From contig NZ_VYKL01000013.1 in the NCBI RefSeq assembly GCF_008710145.1, positions 1-64,000 of the forward strand: a stretch of 64,000 bases of DNA. The letters run 5' to 3'. This stretch comes from Niallia endozanthoxylica. Lineage in GTDB: Bacteria; Bacillota; Bacilli; Bacillales; Cytobacillaceae. A model generated the notes under the pieces. That model saw only the letters and a list, made by a program, of their open reading frames with translations, was not told where the DNA came from and searched no databases. How positions within the stretch are numbered: position 1 is the stretch's first letter; each line of letters opens with the position of its first letter. Positions 18,131 through 27,701 of this stretch are shown here, in pieces. The translations under genes were made by a program, and so were the position numbers.

Positions 18131-20293
18131 TCAGGTTTTGCTAACAGGCCAAACAATTTTTAAATCATCTCCAGGTTCAATTTTTCCGTTAAACGTTGTT
18201 TGTTTGTTATTTCTTAATAATGTAAATTTGCCTGTTGCTTTTTGCGGCATACGAAATTGAACATGATTAAATAAATCTTGAAAAATGAACGGTTCCATTT
18301 TTCGTTGTTCATATACAATATGGTCACCATCTAAAATGAAATCTTCTTCTGAAAGTATTTCTTGGTTTCTTTTGAATTCCGTTAAACGTTTCGTCATGGT
18401 TAGAGGTTTTCCATTATAAGATATTGGGATGCTTTGCGTAAGCAAGATTTGTTTTACCTCTGCAAGCTCTTTTACTGTAGGCTGTTTTCTGCTTTCAATG
18501 GTAAGGACATCTAAATGTTCATAGCTGCTTCCTAATTTGACCTCAAGCCCGTTACGGTACAATTTTCCAGAGAAAGGCGGTATAAAGGTTTCTTTGCCAT
18601 TTAGATTAATATGAAAGGGGCGCAGCTTATCTAGTTCTTTCTGCAGGTGTAGACTAGTAAGTAATTGTTCTATTGTTTCCGGAAATTTGCATTGGATCTG
18701 GTCTCGATCAGAAACTAATTTTTCGGGATTAGCTGGGAGACCATTGCAGGAAATTTGCGCATTTACACTATAAGGTTTTCCATTAATCGTAATCGTTTTT
18801 TGAGGTAAGCCATCTAGTAAGTCTTTAATATATACGATGGGTTTTTTTCCATCATTACCTGGAATGATTTTGAGCTGGTCTCCGTCTTCAATTGGATCAT
18901 CAAGACTGCAGAGAACGCCGTTTTTATATAATAATGGCGGTTCTCCGTGCTCACCTGGAATGGTAATACTATGTCCATTAAGAGAAATAATAATGGCCAT
19001 CCCAGGCTTGCCGTATAGTTTATTCATTTTAATACCGCTTGCAAGCAGGCAATCGCCAGTTGTTAATTTTTTAACTTCAAAAAGGCGGACAGGCTGTTCA
19101 TTAACATATACAGTTCGATAATGAACAGGTGATTTTTGTGCTGTTATCGCAATTCCAATCGGAGTCACTAATTCTGGGCCTTTGTCAAGCTGGTCTGCAA
19201 AAGAGACTGACGGGATGGCATTTACATCTCTAATCGCTACTCGATTTTCAGGGAGCTTCATGTTTTGAGCAAGCATTTTCGTTATATTTGGAGTCAAACT
19301 TCCACCGCCAATAAGCATGATAGCCTTTGGGGGCTTTTGGTTATTTAAGCTCAAAATTTCTTCGCTAATTGATTTAGCGAGGTATTCAATAGCAGGTGTA
19401 ATGTTTGTAATCATTTCTTCTCTAGATACCTCGATATCAAATCCTAAAATATCCGTAATGGTAATAGAAGGCTCGGTCAGCAGTGCTTTTTTTGCTTGTT
19501 CCGCTAATGGGAAATCAAGTAAGTATTGATCGCTGATGGTTTCAGTGACTTCATCACCGGCAACCGGCACCATCCCATAAGCAATGATTGTCCCCGAATC
19601 TGTAATAGCAATATCTGATGTACCGGCTCCAATATCCACAAGGGCAACGTTTAATCTTCTCATGGACGGAGGAATCAGCACATTAATAGCGGCAATCGGC
19701 TCAAGAGTCAGTGCTTCCATTTCTAAATCAGCTCTGTGAAGTGTAGCAATCAGCGATTCAACAACTACTCTTGGCAAAAATGTAGCAATAATTTCTACAG
19801 TAGCCTCATTCCCTTGCTGGTCAATTAAATTACCAATCTCTTCACTATCAAGTTTATAATTTAGAACAGAATAACCGACGCAATAATAATTTTGACGATT
19901 TTCACCGTGTTGCCCTTTCTCTGCGACAATAGATTGTGCTTGTTGAACGGCGCTTAATTCAAAATGAAGGACATCTTCCTTTTGAATCATTGGTTTTCCA
20001 GCGATATTTACTGTTACAGCTGCCTTTTCTGTTTTTAATGCTCTCCCGGCAGCAGCCACATTTACCTTTTTCAGCGGTCCATGTGTTTGTTCAAGTTCTG
20101 CTTTTATATCAGAAATAATCTGTGCCACAGCTACTACGTCATGGATTTGTCCATCCAGCATAGCGCGCTTAGAATGCTCCTTTGATAGAATATCAATGAC
20201 ATGAAAGTTCTCCGAATTTCTTTCTTCTAATATGATGCCGACAACAGAGCGTGTACCAATATCTAAAGCAAAAAGCTTTCTTTGTTTTTCCAA
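18131..20293 (-). CDS. FtsA-like actin-fold protein with a long C-terminal repeat region
   Basis: 720 aa. The N-terminal half is an FtsA/PilM-type actin-fold ATPase: phosphate-1 ALDIGTRSVVGI (9-20), an SHS2-like insertion, phosphate-2 LVDIGAGTSDIAI (about 217-229) and the adenosine motif IMLIGGGSLTPN (about 325-336). Residues about 380-720 contain about five loosely repeated beta-rich units with an NGK or NGx turn and a closing GDxLxI-type strand, resembling beta-grasp modules. There is no C-terminal amphipathic membrane helix like that of FtsA. TTG start behind AGAAGGT. Role in division or wall synthesis is possible but unproven. Confidence 0.8.
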   Translation of the reverse strand: MEKQRKLFALDIGTRSVVGIILEERNSENFHVIDILSKEHSKRAMLDGQIHDVVAVAQIISDIKAELEQTHGPLKKVNVAAAGRALKTEKAAVTVNIAGKPMIQKEDVLHFELSAVQQAQSIVAEKGQHGENRQNYYCVGYSVLNYKLDSEEIGNLIDQQGNEATVEIIATFLPRVVVESLIATLHRADLEMEALTLEPIAAINVLIPPSMRRLNVALVDIGAGTSDIAITDSGTIIAYGMVPVAGDEVTETISDQYLLDFPLAEQAKKALLTEPSITITDILGFDIEVSREEMITNITPAIEYLAKSISEEILSLNNQKPPKAIMLIGGGSLTPNITKMLAQNMKLPENRVAIRDVNAIPSVSFADQLDKGPELVTPIGIAITAQKSPVHYRTVYVNEQPVRLFEVKKLTTGDCLLASGIKMNKLYGKPGMAIIISLNGHSITIPGEHGEPPLLYKNGVLCSLDDPIEDGDQLKIIPGNDGKKPIVYIKDLLDGLPQKTITINGKPYSVNAQISCNGLPANPEKLVSDRDQIQCKFPETIEQLLTSLHLQKELDKLRPFHINLNGKETFIPPFSGKLYRNGLEVKLGSSYEHLDVLTIESRKQPTVKELAEVKQILLTQSIPISYNGKPLTMTKRLTEFKRNQEILSEEDFILDGDHIVYEQRKMEPFIFQDLFNHVQFRMPQKATGKFTLLRNNKQTTFNGKIEPGDDLKIVWPVSKT

Positions 20294-20327
20294 GAGGATG
20301 CACCTTCTTTAGTGATTAATACGAAAT

Positions 20328-20353
20328 ACTTTAACGCTTAAAAGCGTTTAAGT
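20328..20353. promoter_or_regulatory. Inverted repeat between the FtsA-like gene and aroA
   Basis: ACTTTAACGCTT and AAGCGTTTAAGT flank two bases, a 26-bp near-palindrome 35 nt before the FtsA-like start. The core TAAACGCTTT resembles a CcpA cre site with about three mismatches. Could be an operator for either divergent gene. Confidence 0.4.
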
Positions 20354-20369
20354 GAAAAAGAAAAAATGC

Positions 20370-20398
20370 GTGACATTGACTAATAATTCATATATAAT
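20370..20398 (+). promoter_or_regulatory. Predicted sigma-A promoter of aroA
   Basis: GTGACA (20370-20375), 17-nt spacer, TATAAT (20393-20398), about 95 nt before the aroA start. Confidence 0.6.
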
Positions 20399-20492
20399 AA
20401 CCGTAATTATAAAAAATGTATCACATTTTAATGGGTCGATAAAGAAGAAGTAGCAGTGTTAGTTGTTATCGGCTATAAAGGGGCGGATATAC

Positions 20493-21569
20493 ATGAGTAA
20501 TAATCAATTAGAACAATTGAGAAAAAAAGTGGAAGAACAAAACCTGCAAATATTACAATTAATAAATGAGCGGGCAAAAACCGTGCAGGAAATCGGACGT
20601 GTGAAAGAAACACAAGGGGTTAACCGATATGATCCTGTACGAGAACGTCAGATGCTTAATCAAATCATTGAAAATAATAATGGTCCTTTTGAGGATTCAA
20701 CCATTTTACATTTGTTTAAACAAATCTTTAAAGCAGGACTTGAGCTGCAGCAGGATGATCACCGTAAAGCACTCCTTGTGTCGCGCAAGAAAAAATCAGA
20801 AGATACTGTAATTGATTTAAGAGGTGAATTGGTTGGTGCGGGAAGTCCTTCCTTAGTATTTGGCCCATGTTCAGTCGAGTCGTACGAACAAGTTGCAGCT
20901 GTTGCCGCTTCCGTGAAGGCAAAAGGGCTAAAACTTCTACGCGGAGGAGCTTATAAACCTAGAACATCTCCTTATGACTTCCAGGGTCTTGGAGTAGAAG
21001 GATTAAAAATATTAAAGCAAGTGGCAGATGAATATGATTTGGCGGTAATTAGTGAGATTGTTACACCAACTGATATCGAAACAGCTCTAGATTATATTGA
21101 TGTAATTCAGATTGGTGCCCGCAATATGCAGAACTTTGAATTATTAAAAGCAGCTGGGGCAGTAAATAAACCAGTATTATTGAAGCGCGGTCTTTCAGCT
21201 ACAATTGAGGAGTTTATTAATGCTGCTGAATACATTATGTCACAGGGTAACGGACAAATTATACTTTGTGAACGCGGTATCCGGACGTATGAAAAGGCAA
21301 CAAGAAATACGTTAGACATTTCTGCTGTACCGATTCTTAAGCAGGAAACACATTTACCTGTAATGGTCGATGTGACACATTCAACCGGCAGAAGAGATCT
21401 ATTGCTTCCTTGTGCGAAAGCGGCTCTTGCTATTGGAGCAGACGGGGTAATGGCAGAAGTGCATCCAGACCCTGCTGTTGCACTATCTGATTCAGCACAA
21501 CAAATGGATTTGAAACAATTTGATGAATTTTACAACGAAATTCAAAAATCTGTTTTTATAAAAGCATAA
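20493..21569 (+). CDS. aroA: Bifunctional DAHP synthase / chorismate mutase
   Basis: 358 aa. N-terminal chorismate mutase of the AroQ type (about 1-85; helix with [20 protein letters not shown]) fused to a DAHP synthase barrel (about 100-355) with [28 protein letters not shown] and [12 protein letters not shown]. It makes DAHP from PEP and erythrose-4-phosphate at the head of the shikimate pathway; the mutase domain serves as sensor for chorismate/prephenate feedback in Bacillus. ATG at 20493 is preferred over upstream in-frame ATG 20463, which lies in the leader and lacks a Shine-Dalgarno. Named aroA in B. subtilis (aroG elsewhere). Confidence 0.94.
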   Translation: MSNNQLEQLRKKVEEQNLQILQLINERAKTVQEIGRVKETQGVNRYDPVRERQMLNQIIENNNGPFEDSTILHLFKQIFKAGLELQQDDHRKALLVSRKKKSEDTVIDLRGELVGAGSPSLVFGPCSVESYEQVAAVAASVKAKGLKLLRGGAYKPRTSPYDFQGLGVEGLKILKQVADEYDLAVISEIVTPTDIETALDYIDVIQIGARNMQNFELLKAAGAVNKPVLLKRGLSATIEEFINAAEYIMSQGNGQIILCERGIRTYEKATRNTLDISAVPILKQETHLPVMVDVTHSTGRRDLLLPCAKAALAIGADGVMAEVHPDPAVALSDSAQQMDLKQFDEFYNEIQKSVFIKA

Positions 21570-21586
21570 ATGAATAATTGAGAAGG

Positions 21587-21616
21587 CTTTCCACATTTAA
21601 AGTGGGAAGTTTTTTC
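21587..21616 (+). terminator. Terminator of aroA
   Basis: CTTTCCAC/GTGGGAAG stem followed by TTTTTTC. The remaining gap to ccpA (21617-21894) is AT-rich and holds no gene that I can see; no clear promoter was assigned. Confidence 0.7.
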
Positions 21617-21894
21617 TTTGTAAATTTTGAGAGAAAAAAGTCAAAAATCGACAAAAATATGTTAAAATAGCCTTTGATTATGAAAAATATGTTAAACAAA
21701 TCAGTTAACATTGCTACTTGTTGTTGTCTATCGTATGATTAAGGGCATAAATATATATTAATTAATTAATAATGCACGATGACTTGAATAAAATATCCTA
21801 CTATTCATTTACTCGTGAAAATTAGAACAAAGTAAATTATTAGCATAAACAGATATATAATGATAATTAATAAGAATATAAAGGAGTGTAATAC

Positions 21895-22893
21895 ATGAAT
21901 ATTACAATATATGATGTTGCTAGAGAAGCAAATGTTTCCATGGCAACGGTTTCACGTGTAGTAAATGGAAATCCGAATGTAAAACCTACAACAAGGAAAA
22001 AAGTGATGGAGGTCATTGACCGATTAGGTTATCGCCCGAATGCGGTCGCAAGAGGGTTAGCAAGTAAGAAAACAACAACTGTCGGAGTTATTATTCCTGA
22101 TATTTCCAATGTCTTCTTTGCTGAGTTGGCAAGAGGAATTGAAGATATTGCGACAATGTATAAATATAATATTATTTTAAGTAACTCTGACCAAAATAAA
22201 GACAAGGAATTGCATTTGTTAAATACTATGCTTGGCAAGCAGGTTGATGGGCTTGTGTTTATGAGTGGGAACATTACGAAAGAGCATGTTGATGAATTTG
22301 AAAAGTCTCCAGTTCCAATCGTTCTTGCTGGATCTATAGAAGAAACCGAAAAGATTCCTTCAGTTAATATTAATCATGAACAGGCTGTCTTCGACGCTGT
22401 ATCTACTTTTATTGAAAAAGGTCATAAGCATATTGGGTTTGTCATTGGTCCGTTTCATGATCCGATTAATAGTAATAAAAAGCTTGCTGGATATAAAAGA
22501 GCTTTAAGTGAAGCAGGAATTGAATACAGTGAGGATCTGATAGCTGAAGGTGATTATACATACGATTCAGGGATAGAAGCTTTTGAAAAACTTCTTGAAG
22601 CCCAGAATCGTCCTACAGCTATTATGGTGGGTTCAGACGAAATGGCGCTTGGTGTTGTACACGGTGCAGAGGATAAAGGTTTTGTCATTCCAGAAGACTT
22701 TGAAGTAATCACTTCTGATAACACAAGACTATCGCTGATGGTACGTCCGCAGTTAACTACAATTGTACAGCCTTTGTATGATATTGGAGCTGTTGCCATG
22801 CGTTTATTGACGAAATTAATGAATAAAGAAGAAGTGGATGATTTAATTGTCGTCCTTCCTCACCGGATTGAAATAAGAAATTCAACAAAATAG
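21895..22893 (+). CDS. ccpA: Catabolite control protein A
   Basis: 332 aa LacI/GalR family regulator. N-terminal helix-turn-helix [21 protein letters not shown] (4-24, key residues [11 protein letters not shown]) and hinge helix [13 protein letters not shown] (about 46-58), then a periplasmic-binding-like core with [16 protein letters not shown]. With HPr-Ser46-P it binds cre sites to repress or activate carbon-flow genes; ackA and acsA in this window are known targets in B. subtilis. Strong AAAGGAGTG before ATG. Its linkage to aroA and acuCBA is conserved; motPS, which lies between ccpA and acuC in B. subtilis, is absent. Confidence 0.96.
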   Translation: MNITIYDVAREANVSMATVSRVVNGNPNVKPTTRKKVMEVIDRLGYRPNAVARGLASKKTTTVGVIIPDISNVFFAELARGIEDIATMYKYNIILSNSDQNKDKELHLLNTMLGKQVDGLVFMSGNITKEHVDEFEKSPVPIVLAGSIEETEKIPSVNINHEQAVFDAVSTFIEKGHKHIGFVIGPFHDPINSNKKLAGYKRALSEAGIEYSEDLIAEGDYTYDSGIEAFEKLLEAQNRPTAIMVGSDEMALGVVHGAEDKGFVIPEDFEVITSDNTRLSLMVRPQLTTIVQPLYDIGAVAMRLLTKLMNKEEVDDLIVVLPHRIEIRNSTK

Positions 22894-22950
22894 ACTAGCT
22901 TTTTAATGGGAACGGGGAGCTCAGTTAATGGGATCGCCGTCTTTTTTTAT

Positions 22951-23156
22951 CCCACTCTTAACGGGCAGTAAGACTCCCACCTCCAGATTCTGACGATGTA
23001 ATGAAGATAGGTGGGATATCCAACTGCCCGTAAAGGTCCGATTGGTGAGATAAGGATTTCTTTGGGCTTCAGCCCTTAGAAAATCCAATCAGGCTCTGCG
23101 TGACTAACCATCAGTGCGGGTGAAGAAAAATCCCCACTGATGGAATTTTCACTTTA
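22951..23156. repeat. Repeat family A, copy A2 (full length)
   Basis: Three hairpin domains in order. (1) ACGGGCAGT (22961-22969) with ACTGCCCGT (23023-23031), enclosing TCCCACCT (22975-22982) with AGGTGGGA (23009-23016). (2) GATTGG (23040-23045) with CCAATC (23085-23090), enclosing a long helix centred on GGGCTTCAGCCC. (3) CCATCAGTG with CACTGATGG (23108-23142). It ends in CACTTTAT, which includes the acuC stop codon. Copy A3 is about equally long and similar throughout. Confidence 0.85.
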
Positions 23157-24323
23157 TCTTTTTGCTTTCTTTTCTTTCCGTATCGAATATAAAGCTTTTT
23201 CAAGAGTTTGTATATTTTTTTCAGTGATTTCTTCTTTTCTTGGAATCGGCTCATAGATTTGCTTGTCATCTTCCCAGGTTAATGGGAGAGTACAATCAGC
23301 TTGTTTCTGCCACTTCTCAATCCAGCTCTCTGGAAGAATCCCTGTATTTGTTCGGTTTTCAGTCATTTCAAACCAGATTGACGCCCACGCTCTCGGAACG
23401 ACTCTCCATATATCATAGCCTCCGCCTCCTACGGCAATCCATCTTCCATCACAATATTGATGAGCCAATCGATGGGCGAGTTTGGGGATTTCTTTAAATA
23501 TTTTCATTGTAGAATATAGATGGGTTAAAGGATCCCAATAGTGGGCATCAGCACCGTTTTGGGTAATAATCACATCTGGCTTGAAGAATTCTGCTACTTC
23601 TGAAAATGCAGCTTGATAACATTCTAGAAAGGACTCGTCTTCAGTGAAGGCATCAACTGGAATATTAAATGAATATCCATATCCTTCCCCTTGACCTCTT
23701 TCACTTATATTACCAGTTCCAGGAAATAAATAACGCCCTGTTTCATGAATGGATAGAGTACATACACTGGGGTCATCATAAAAGGCCCATTGAACACCGT
23801 CACCATGGTGGGCATCTGTATCAATATAAAGAATGCGGGCTTGATATTTGTCCTGTATATATTTAATTGCTACAGAAATGTCATTATATACACAAAATCC
23901 AGAAGCTTTTCCTCTAAAGCCATGGTGAAGTCCACCGCTTAGATGTAATGCATGCTTTACTTTTCCACTCATAACATAATCTGCCGCTGTTAAGGCACCG
24001 CCGACAATTAAAGAGGTAACTTCATGCATATTAGGAAACATAGGTGTATCCTCGGTGCCGAAGCCATAGCTTTCAGCAAGCTCTGCAGAAAGCTTCCCCT
24101 CACCGGCTAATTGTACGGCATCTACAAATTGTGGATCATGAATAAGGATTAATTCTTCTCTTGATGCAGGCCGTGGAGGAATAATATTTTTCTTGTTGAT
24201 GGCATTGCTCTTTTCTAATAAATCAAGCGTCAATTGTAAACGAAGCGGACTAAAAGGATGGTGTGCATTAAATCGATAGTTTAATAGAGCTGGTGAATAA
24301 ATAAAGATTGAATCATCCTTCAT
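23154..24323 (-). CDS. acuC: Acetoin utilisation protein AcuC (histone-deacetylase-like protein deacetylase)
   Basis: 389 aa class I/II HDAC-fold amidohydrolase. Active-site region contains LHLSGGLHHGFRGKASGFC (about 127-145), zinc ligands in YIDTDAHHGDGVQ (about 171-183) and the later Asp in ITQNGADAHYWDPL, with GGGGYD near 315. In B. subtilis AcuC deacetylates acetyl-CoA synthetase AcsA, reversing AcuA. Last gene of acuA-acuB-acuC on the minus strand, start overlapping the acuB stop by 4 nt (ATGA). Its stop codon lies at the edge of repeat A2. Confidence 0.94.
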   Translation of the reverse strand: MKDDSIFIYSPALLNYRFNAHHPFSPLRLQLTLDLLEKSNAINKKNIIPPRPASREELILIHDPQFVDAVQLAGEGKLSAELAESYGFGTEDTPMFPNMHEVTSLIVGGALTAADYVMSGKVKHALHLSGGLHHGFRGKASGFCVYNDISVAIKYIQDKYQARILYIDTDAHHGDGVQWAFYDDPSVCTLSIHETGRYLFPGTGNISERGQGEGYGYSFNIPVDAFTEDESFLECYQAAFSEVAEFFKPDVIITQNGADAHYWDPLTHLYSTMKIFKEIPKLAHRLAHQYCDGRWIAVGGGGYDIWRVVPRAWASIWFEMTENRTNTGILPESWIEKWQKQADCTLPLTWEDDKQIYEPIPRKEEITEKNIQTLEKALYSIRKEKKAKR

Positions 24324-24970
24324 CTTTCAATACCTGGTAAATTCGGCCAAAGAACCTGATATCCAGCCTTTTTGATTTCTTCTATTAAATGAATAGGGTT
24401 GATCGTCTGTGCTCTAATTACAACGATTTTAAAGCTATCATCCTTTTTATCTGGGTAAATGAGTACACTTAATATATTAACTTTATGATCACGAAAAACG
24501 GTTGTAATTTCATTTAGAACACCGGCCCTGTTGGGAGCTTTCACTTCAATTTGCGATGCTGGCTGATGCGCTCCGGTAAGTTCTATTAATGTATGTAATA
24601 AATCTGTTTCCGTAATGATCCCAACAAGCTTCTTATCCTTTACAATGGGCAGGCAGCTAATATGATGTTCATAAAAAATAGCGCCAATTTCTTCAACAAA
24701 ATCGAGAGGGTGACCTGTAATCAGTTTGGTTGTCATAATAGACTTAATAGGTTGTTTCAGAATATCCTTTTGTTCTTCAAGATTCGTTAATATAGATGGT
24801 GTAGCATCGCGTATATCCCGGTCAGACACAATCCCTATCAACTGATTGTCTTCTGTAATAATTGGAAGATGCCTGACTTTATGTTGAAGCATGAGATTCG
24901 CAGCCACTAGGATAGACTGATCTTGAGTAAGCGTAATAATTTTCGTTTTCATAATTTCCTCAACAATCAT
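24320..24970 (-). CDS. acuB: AcuB, CBS-domain and ACT-domain protein
   Basis: 216 aa. Two CBS domains (about 1-60 and 78-130, the second ending ETDLLHTLIELTGA) bind adenine nucleotides; an ACT-type domain follows (about 138-216, IEVKAPNRAGVLNEITTVF). Cytoplasmic; exact role in acetoin/acetate utilisation is not settled, but it is always tied to acuA and acuC. Start ATG with GGGGGAAAAAGAG upstream. Translationally coupled to acuC. Confidence 0.93.
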   Translation of the reverse strand: MIVEEIMKTKIITLTQDQSILVAANLMLQHKVRHLPIITEDNQLIGIVSDRDIRDATPSILTNLEEQKDILKQPIKSIMTTKLITGHPLDFVEEIGAIFYEHHISCLPIVKDKKLVGIITETDLLHTLIELTGAHQPASQIEVKAPNRAGVLNEITTVFRDHKVNILSVLIYPDKKDDSFKIVVIRAQTINPIHLIEEIKKAGYQVLWPNLPGIER

Positions 24971-24996
24971 CTCTTTTTCCCCCTTTTCTATATATT

Positions 24997-25629
24997 TTAA
25001 TACATAAATCGATTCATAAACCGTAATTCGTCAAATTTTTGCATAGATTCTGAATTTATTCTTTTTCCGAAACGAACGAGAAGGCAGTTTGCTGGATGGG
25101 CGCAAATTTCCGGGTCATCTGTTGCGTACCATTCTAGATTTCCACTGCTCATCATCTTCCCCAAAATATTTCGGTATCCCCAAACATCCAAGCCTGTCCC
25201 TTTTAAATCCCAATGCCAATAATATTCAGTTGTAAAAATGATATAGTCTTCCATTGCATCATCCATCATAGAAACCGTCAACAGGGCTTTGCCGGCACCG
25301 AGTCCGCGATATTGGGAACTTACTTCTATGGCACCTAGTTCAATTAAATTTTCCATCTTTCCTTGTGACCAACGTTCGAGTGGATCAGGATAAAGGAAAG
25401 TCACATAGCCAACAATTTTATTTTCCAATCTAGCGATGATAATTCTGCCTTCTGGTAAACCAGCAATCTCAATAACTGCCTGATGCTGTTTTTTTGCCGG
25501 TCTAAACGCAATTAAACCGTCATCAAATTCGTATTGTGCTAATTGCTCAGATGACAGAGGTCCTTCAACGACTAAAGTGCCAACAGGGGTTGTAAATTCT
25601 TTTGAATAATAGGTTTTCTTATGTTCCAT
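24997..25629 (-). CDS. acuA: AcuA, GNAT protein acetyltransferase
   Basis: 210 aa GNAT-fold enzyme that acetylates the active-site lysine of AcsA and switches it off in B. subtilis. The acetyl-CoA binding loop reads VSSQYRGLGAGKALL (about 108-122), preceded by the beta4 strand LIELGAIEV. First gene of acuABC, divergent from acsA, 289 nt apart. The shared intergenic region is very AT-rich. Confidence 0.94.
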   Translation of the reverse strand: MEHKKTYYSKEFTTPVGTLVVEGPLSSEQLAQYEFDDGLIAFRPAKKQHQAVIEIAGLPEGRIIIARLENKIVGYVTFLYPDPLERWSQGKMENLIELGAIEVSSQYRGLGAGKALLTVSMMDDAMEDYIIFTTEYYWHWDLKGTGLDVWGYRNILGKMMSSGNLEWYATDDPEICAHPANCLLVRFGKRINSESMQKFDELRFMNRFMY

Positions 25630-25856
25630 AAATTTTTATTCACCGCCACATATATTCTCTACCCCTTAATACGCTTAAAAAATCGATGGATGGACTTTTA
25701 TTGGTTGGGATTAAAAGGAATTAAGGATGTAATAACACCATTATACACAATTTTTATTCGATAAATGATACTATAGCCTGTTTACATGATTAATAATTTT
25801 TGAACATAATTGATTGATATATTCAAAAATTTTCTTAATAAATAATATTTTAAAAA

Positions 25857-25885
25857 TTGAGAAAACTTAAATCTTGTTATATAAT
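25857..25885 (+). promoter_or_regulatory. Predicted sigma-A promoter of acsA
   Basis: TTGAGA (25857-25862), exact 17-nt spacer, TATAAT (25880-25885), 34 nt before the acsA start codon. No clean cre site overlaps it. Confidence 0.7.
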
Positions 25886-25918
25886 AGATTTGAAATTACA
25901 TAAAGGAGGAAAAGATAG

Positions 25919-27637
25919 ATGAAATTGGAAGCTTTGCCATCTTTTAAAGGAGACTATAATTTAACTAGTTATGAAGAAATGTATAATAGTTTTGATTGGA
26001 AAGAAACAGAGAAAATGTTTTCCTGGTATGAAACTGGAAAAGTAAATATAGCCTATGAGGCAATCGACAGACACGCGGAAAGTGTCAGAAAAAATAAGAT
26101 TGCGCTGTATTATCATGAAGGACTAAGAAAAGAAAAATATACATTTAAAGAAATGAAAGAGTTGTCTAATAAAGCTGGTAATGTGTTTAAAAATTATGCC
26201 CAAGTTGAAAAGGGAGATCGTGTTTTTATTTTCATGCCTAGATCACCGGAATTGTATTTCGCTGTACTAGGAGCTATTAAACTTGGTGCGATTGTTGGTC
26301 CATTATTTGAAGCGTTCATGGAAGGAGCTGTACGTGACCGCTTGGAAGATAGTGAAGCGACGGTAATTGTTACAACAAAAGAACTTTTACATCGTGTCCC
26401 TGTTGAGGCGCTTCCATCATTAAAACATATTTTTGTAGTAGGCGACGATGTAGCAGAAAATGGGCAAGTGATTGATTTTAAGAAAAAACTGAGTGAAGCA
26501 AGCTCAAAGCTTGATATTCAGTGGGTTGAGCGCACAGATGGAATGCTGCTCCATTATACTTCAGGCTCAACTGGTAAACCAAAAGGTGTTTTACATATTC
26601 ATAATGCAATGATTCAACAATATCAAACAGCTAAATGGGTTCTTGATTTAAAAGAGGATGATGTATATTGGTGCACAGCTGACCCTGGCTGGGTAACAGG
26701 TACAGCCTATGGAATATTTGGACCTTGGCTGACAGGTGCTTCAAATTTAATTGTTGGCGGCAGGTTTAATCCCGAAACCTGGTATAAAATGCTTGAAGAT
26801 TACGGTGTAACAGTATGGTACAGTGCTCCAACAGCCTTCCGTATGCTGATGGGTGCTGGTGATGAAGTGGTAAAGAAATTTGATTTAGCAAATTTACGTC
26901 ATATCTTAAGTGTTGGTGAACCGTTGAATCCAGAGGTTGTCCGTTGGGGAATGAAGGTATTTGGGTTACGTATTCATGATACATGGTGGATGACTGAGAC
27001 CGGTGCACAAGTGATTTGTAATTATCCTTGCATGGAAGTGAAGCCTGGTTCAATGGGGAAACCAATTCCTGGTGTAGAAGCTGCTATTGTTGATGATCAA
27101 GGAAACGTACTGCCTCCTAATCGTATGGGTAACCTTGCTATTAAAAAGGGATGGCCATCCATGATGCATACAATATGGAACAATCAGGAAAAATATGATT
27201 CATATTTTATGCCGGGAGATTGGTACGTATCCGGAGATTCTGCTTATATGGATGAGGATGGATATTTTTGGTTCCAAGGCCGTGTTGATGATGTAATCAT
27301 GACAGCTGGAGAGCGCGTTGGTCCGTTTGAGGTTGAAAGTAAGCTTATTGAGCATCCGGCCATTGCAGAGGCTGGTGTAATAGGAAAGCCAGATCCTGTC
27401 CGTGGGGAAATTATTAAGGCATTTGTTGCCCTAATGGATGGTTATGAGCCTTCAGAAGAGCTAATTGAAGATATTCGTCAATTTGTTAAAACAGGACTTG
27501 CTGCGCATGCTGCGCCAAGAGAAATCGAGTTCCGTGATAAATTGCCGAAGACAAGAAGCGGTAAGATTATGCGTCGTGTGTTAAAGGCTTGGGAGCTTAA
27601 TTTACCAACTGGTGATCTTTCTACAATGGAAGATTAA
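25919..27637 (+). CDS. acsA: Acetyl-CoA synthetase (AMP-forming)
   Basis: 572 aa ANL-superfamily ligase converting acetate, ATP and CoA to acetyl-CoA. P-loop-like YTSGSTGKPKG (about 213-223), DTWWMTETGAQ (about 353), the hinge region WFQGRVDDVIMTAG and the C-terminal PKTRSGKIMRRVLK whose Lys (about 549) is the residue controlled by AcuA/AcuC. ATG follows AAAGGAGGAAAAG. Divergent from acuABC, the arrangement seen in B. subtilis, so acetylation control is very likely. Confidence 0.96.
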   Translation: MKLEALPSFKGDYNLTSYEEMYNSFDWKETEKMFSWYETGKVNIAYEAIDRHAESVRKNKIALYYHEGLRKEKYTFKEMKELSNKAGNVFKNYAQVEKGDRVFIFMPRSPELYFAVLGAIKLGAIVGPLFEAFMEGAVRDRLEDSEATVIVTTKELLHRVPVEALPSLKHIFVVGDDVAENGQVIDFKKKLSEASSKLDIQWVERTDGMLLHYTSGSTGKPKGVLHIHNAMIQQYQTAKWVLDLKEDDVYWCTADPGWVTGTAYGIFGPWLTGASNLIVGGRFNPETWYKMLEDYGVTVWYSAPTAFRMLMGAGDEVVKKFDLANLRHILSVGEPLNPEVVRWGMKVFGLRIHDTWWMTETGAQVICNYPCMEVKPGSMGKPIPGVEAAIVDDQGNVLPPNRMGNLAIKKGWPSMMHTIWNNQEKYDSYFMPGDWYVSGDSAYMDEDGYFWFQGRVDDVIMTAGERVGPFEVESKLIEHPAIAEAGVIGKPDPVRGEIIKAFVALMDGYEPSEELIEDIRQFVKTGLAAHAAPREIEFRDKLPKTRSGKIMRRVLKAWELNLPTGDLSTMED

Positions 27638-27645
27638 TAAAATGA

Positions 27646-27688
27646 AAAAGCGGGTGTCTCATTAACATAATGGGGTACCCGCTTTTTT
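27646..27688. terminator. Bidirectional terminator between acsA and the PBP gene
   Basis: AAAAAGCGGGT pairs with ACCCGCTTTTT; A- and T-runs on both sides let it work for both convergent genes. Confidence 0.85.
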
Positions 27689-27701
27689 ATTTTACTTTAT
27701 T

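Noticed and set aside
25655..25680. Cre-like ACGCTT sequence between acuA and acsA
   Set aside because: Too few matches to the cre consensus despite the expectation of CcpA control here.
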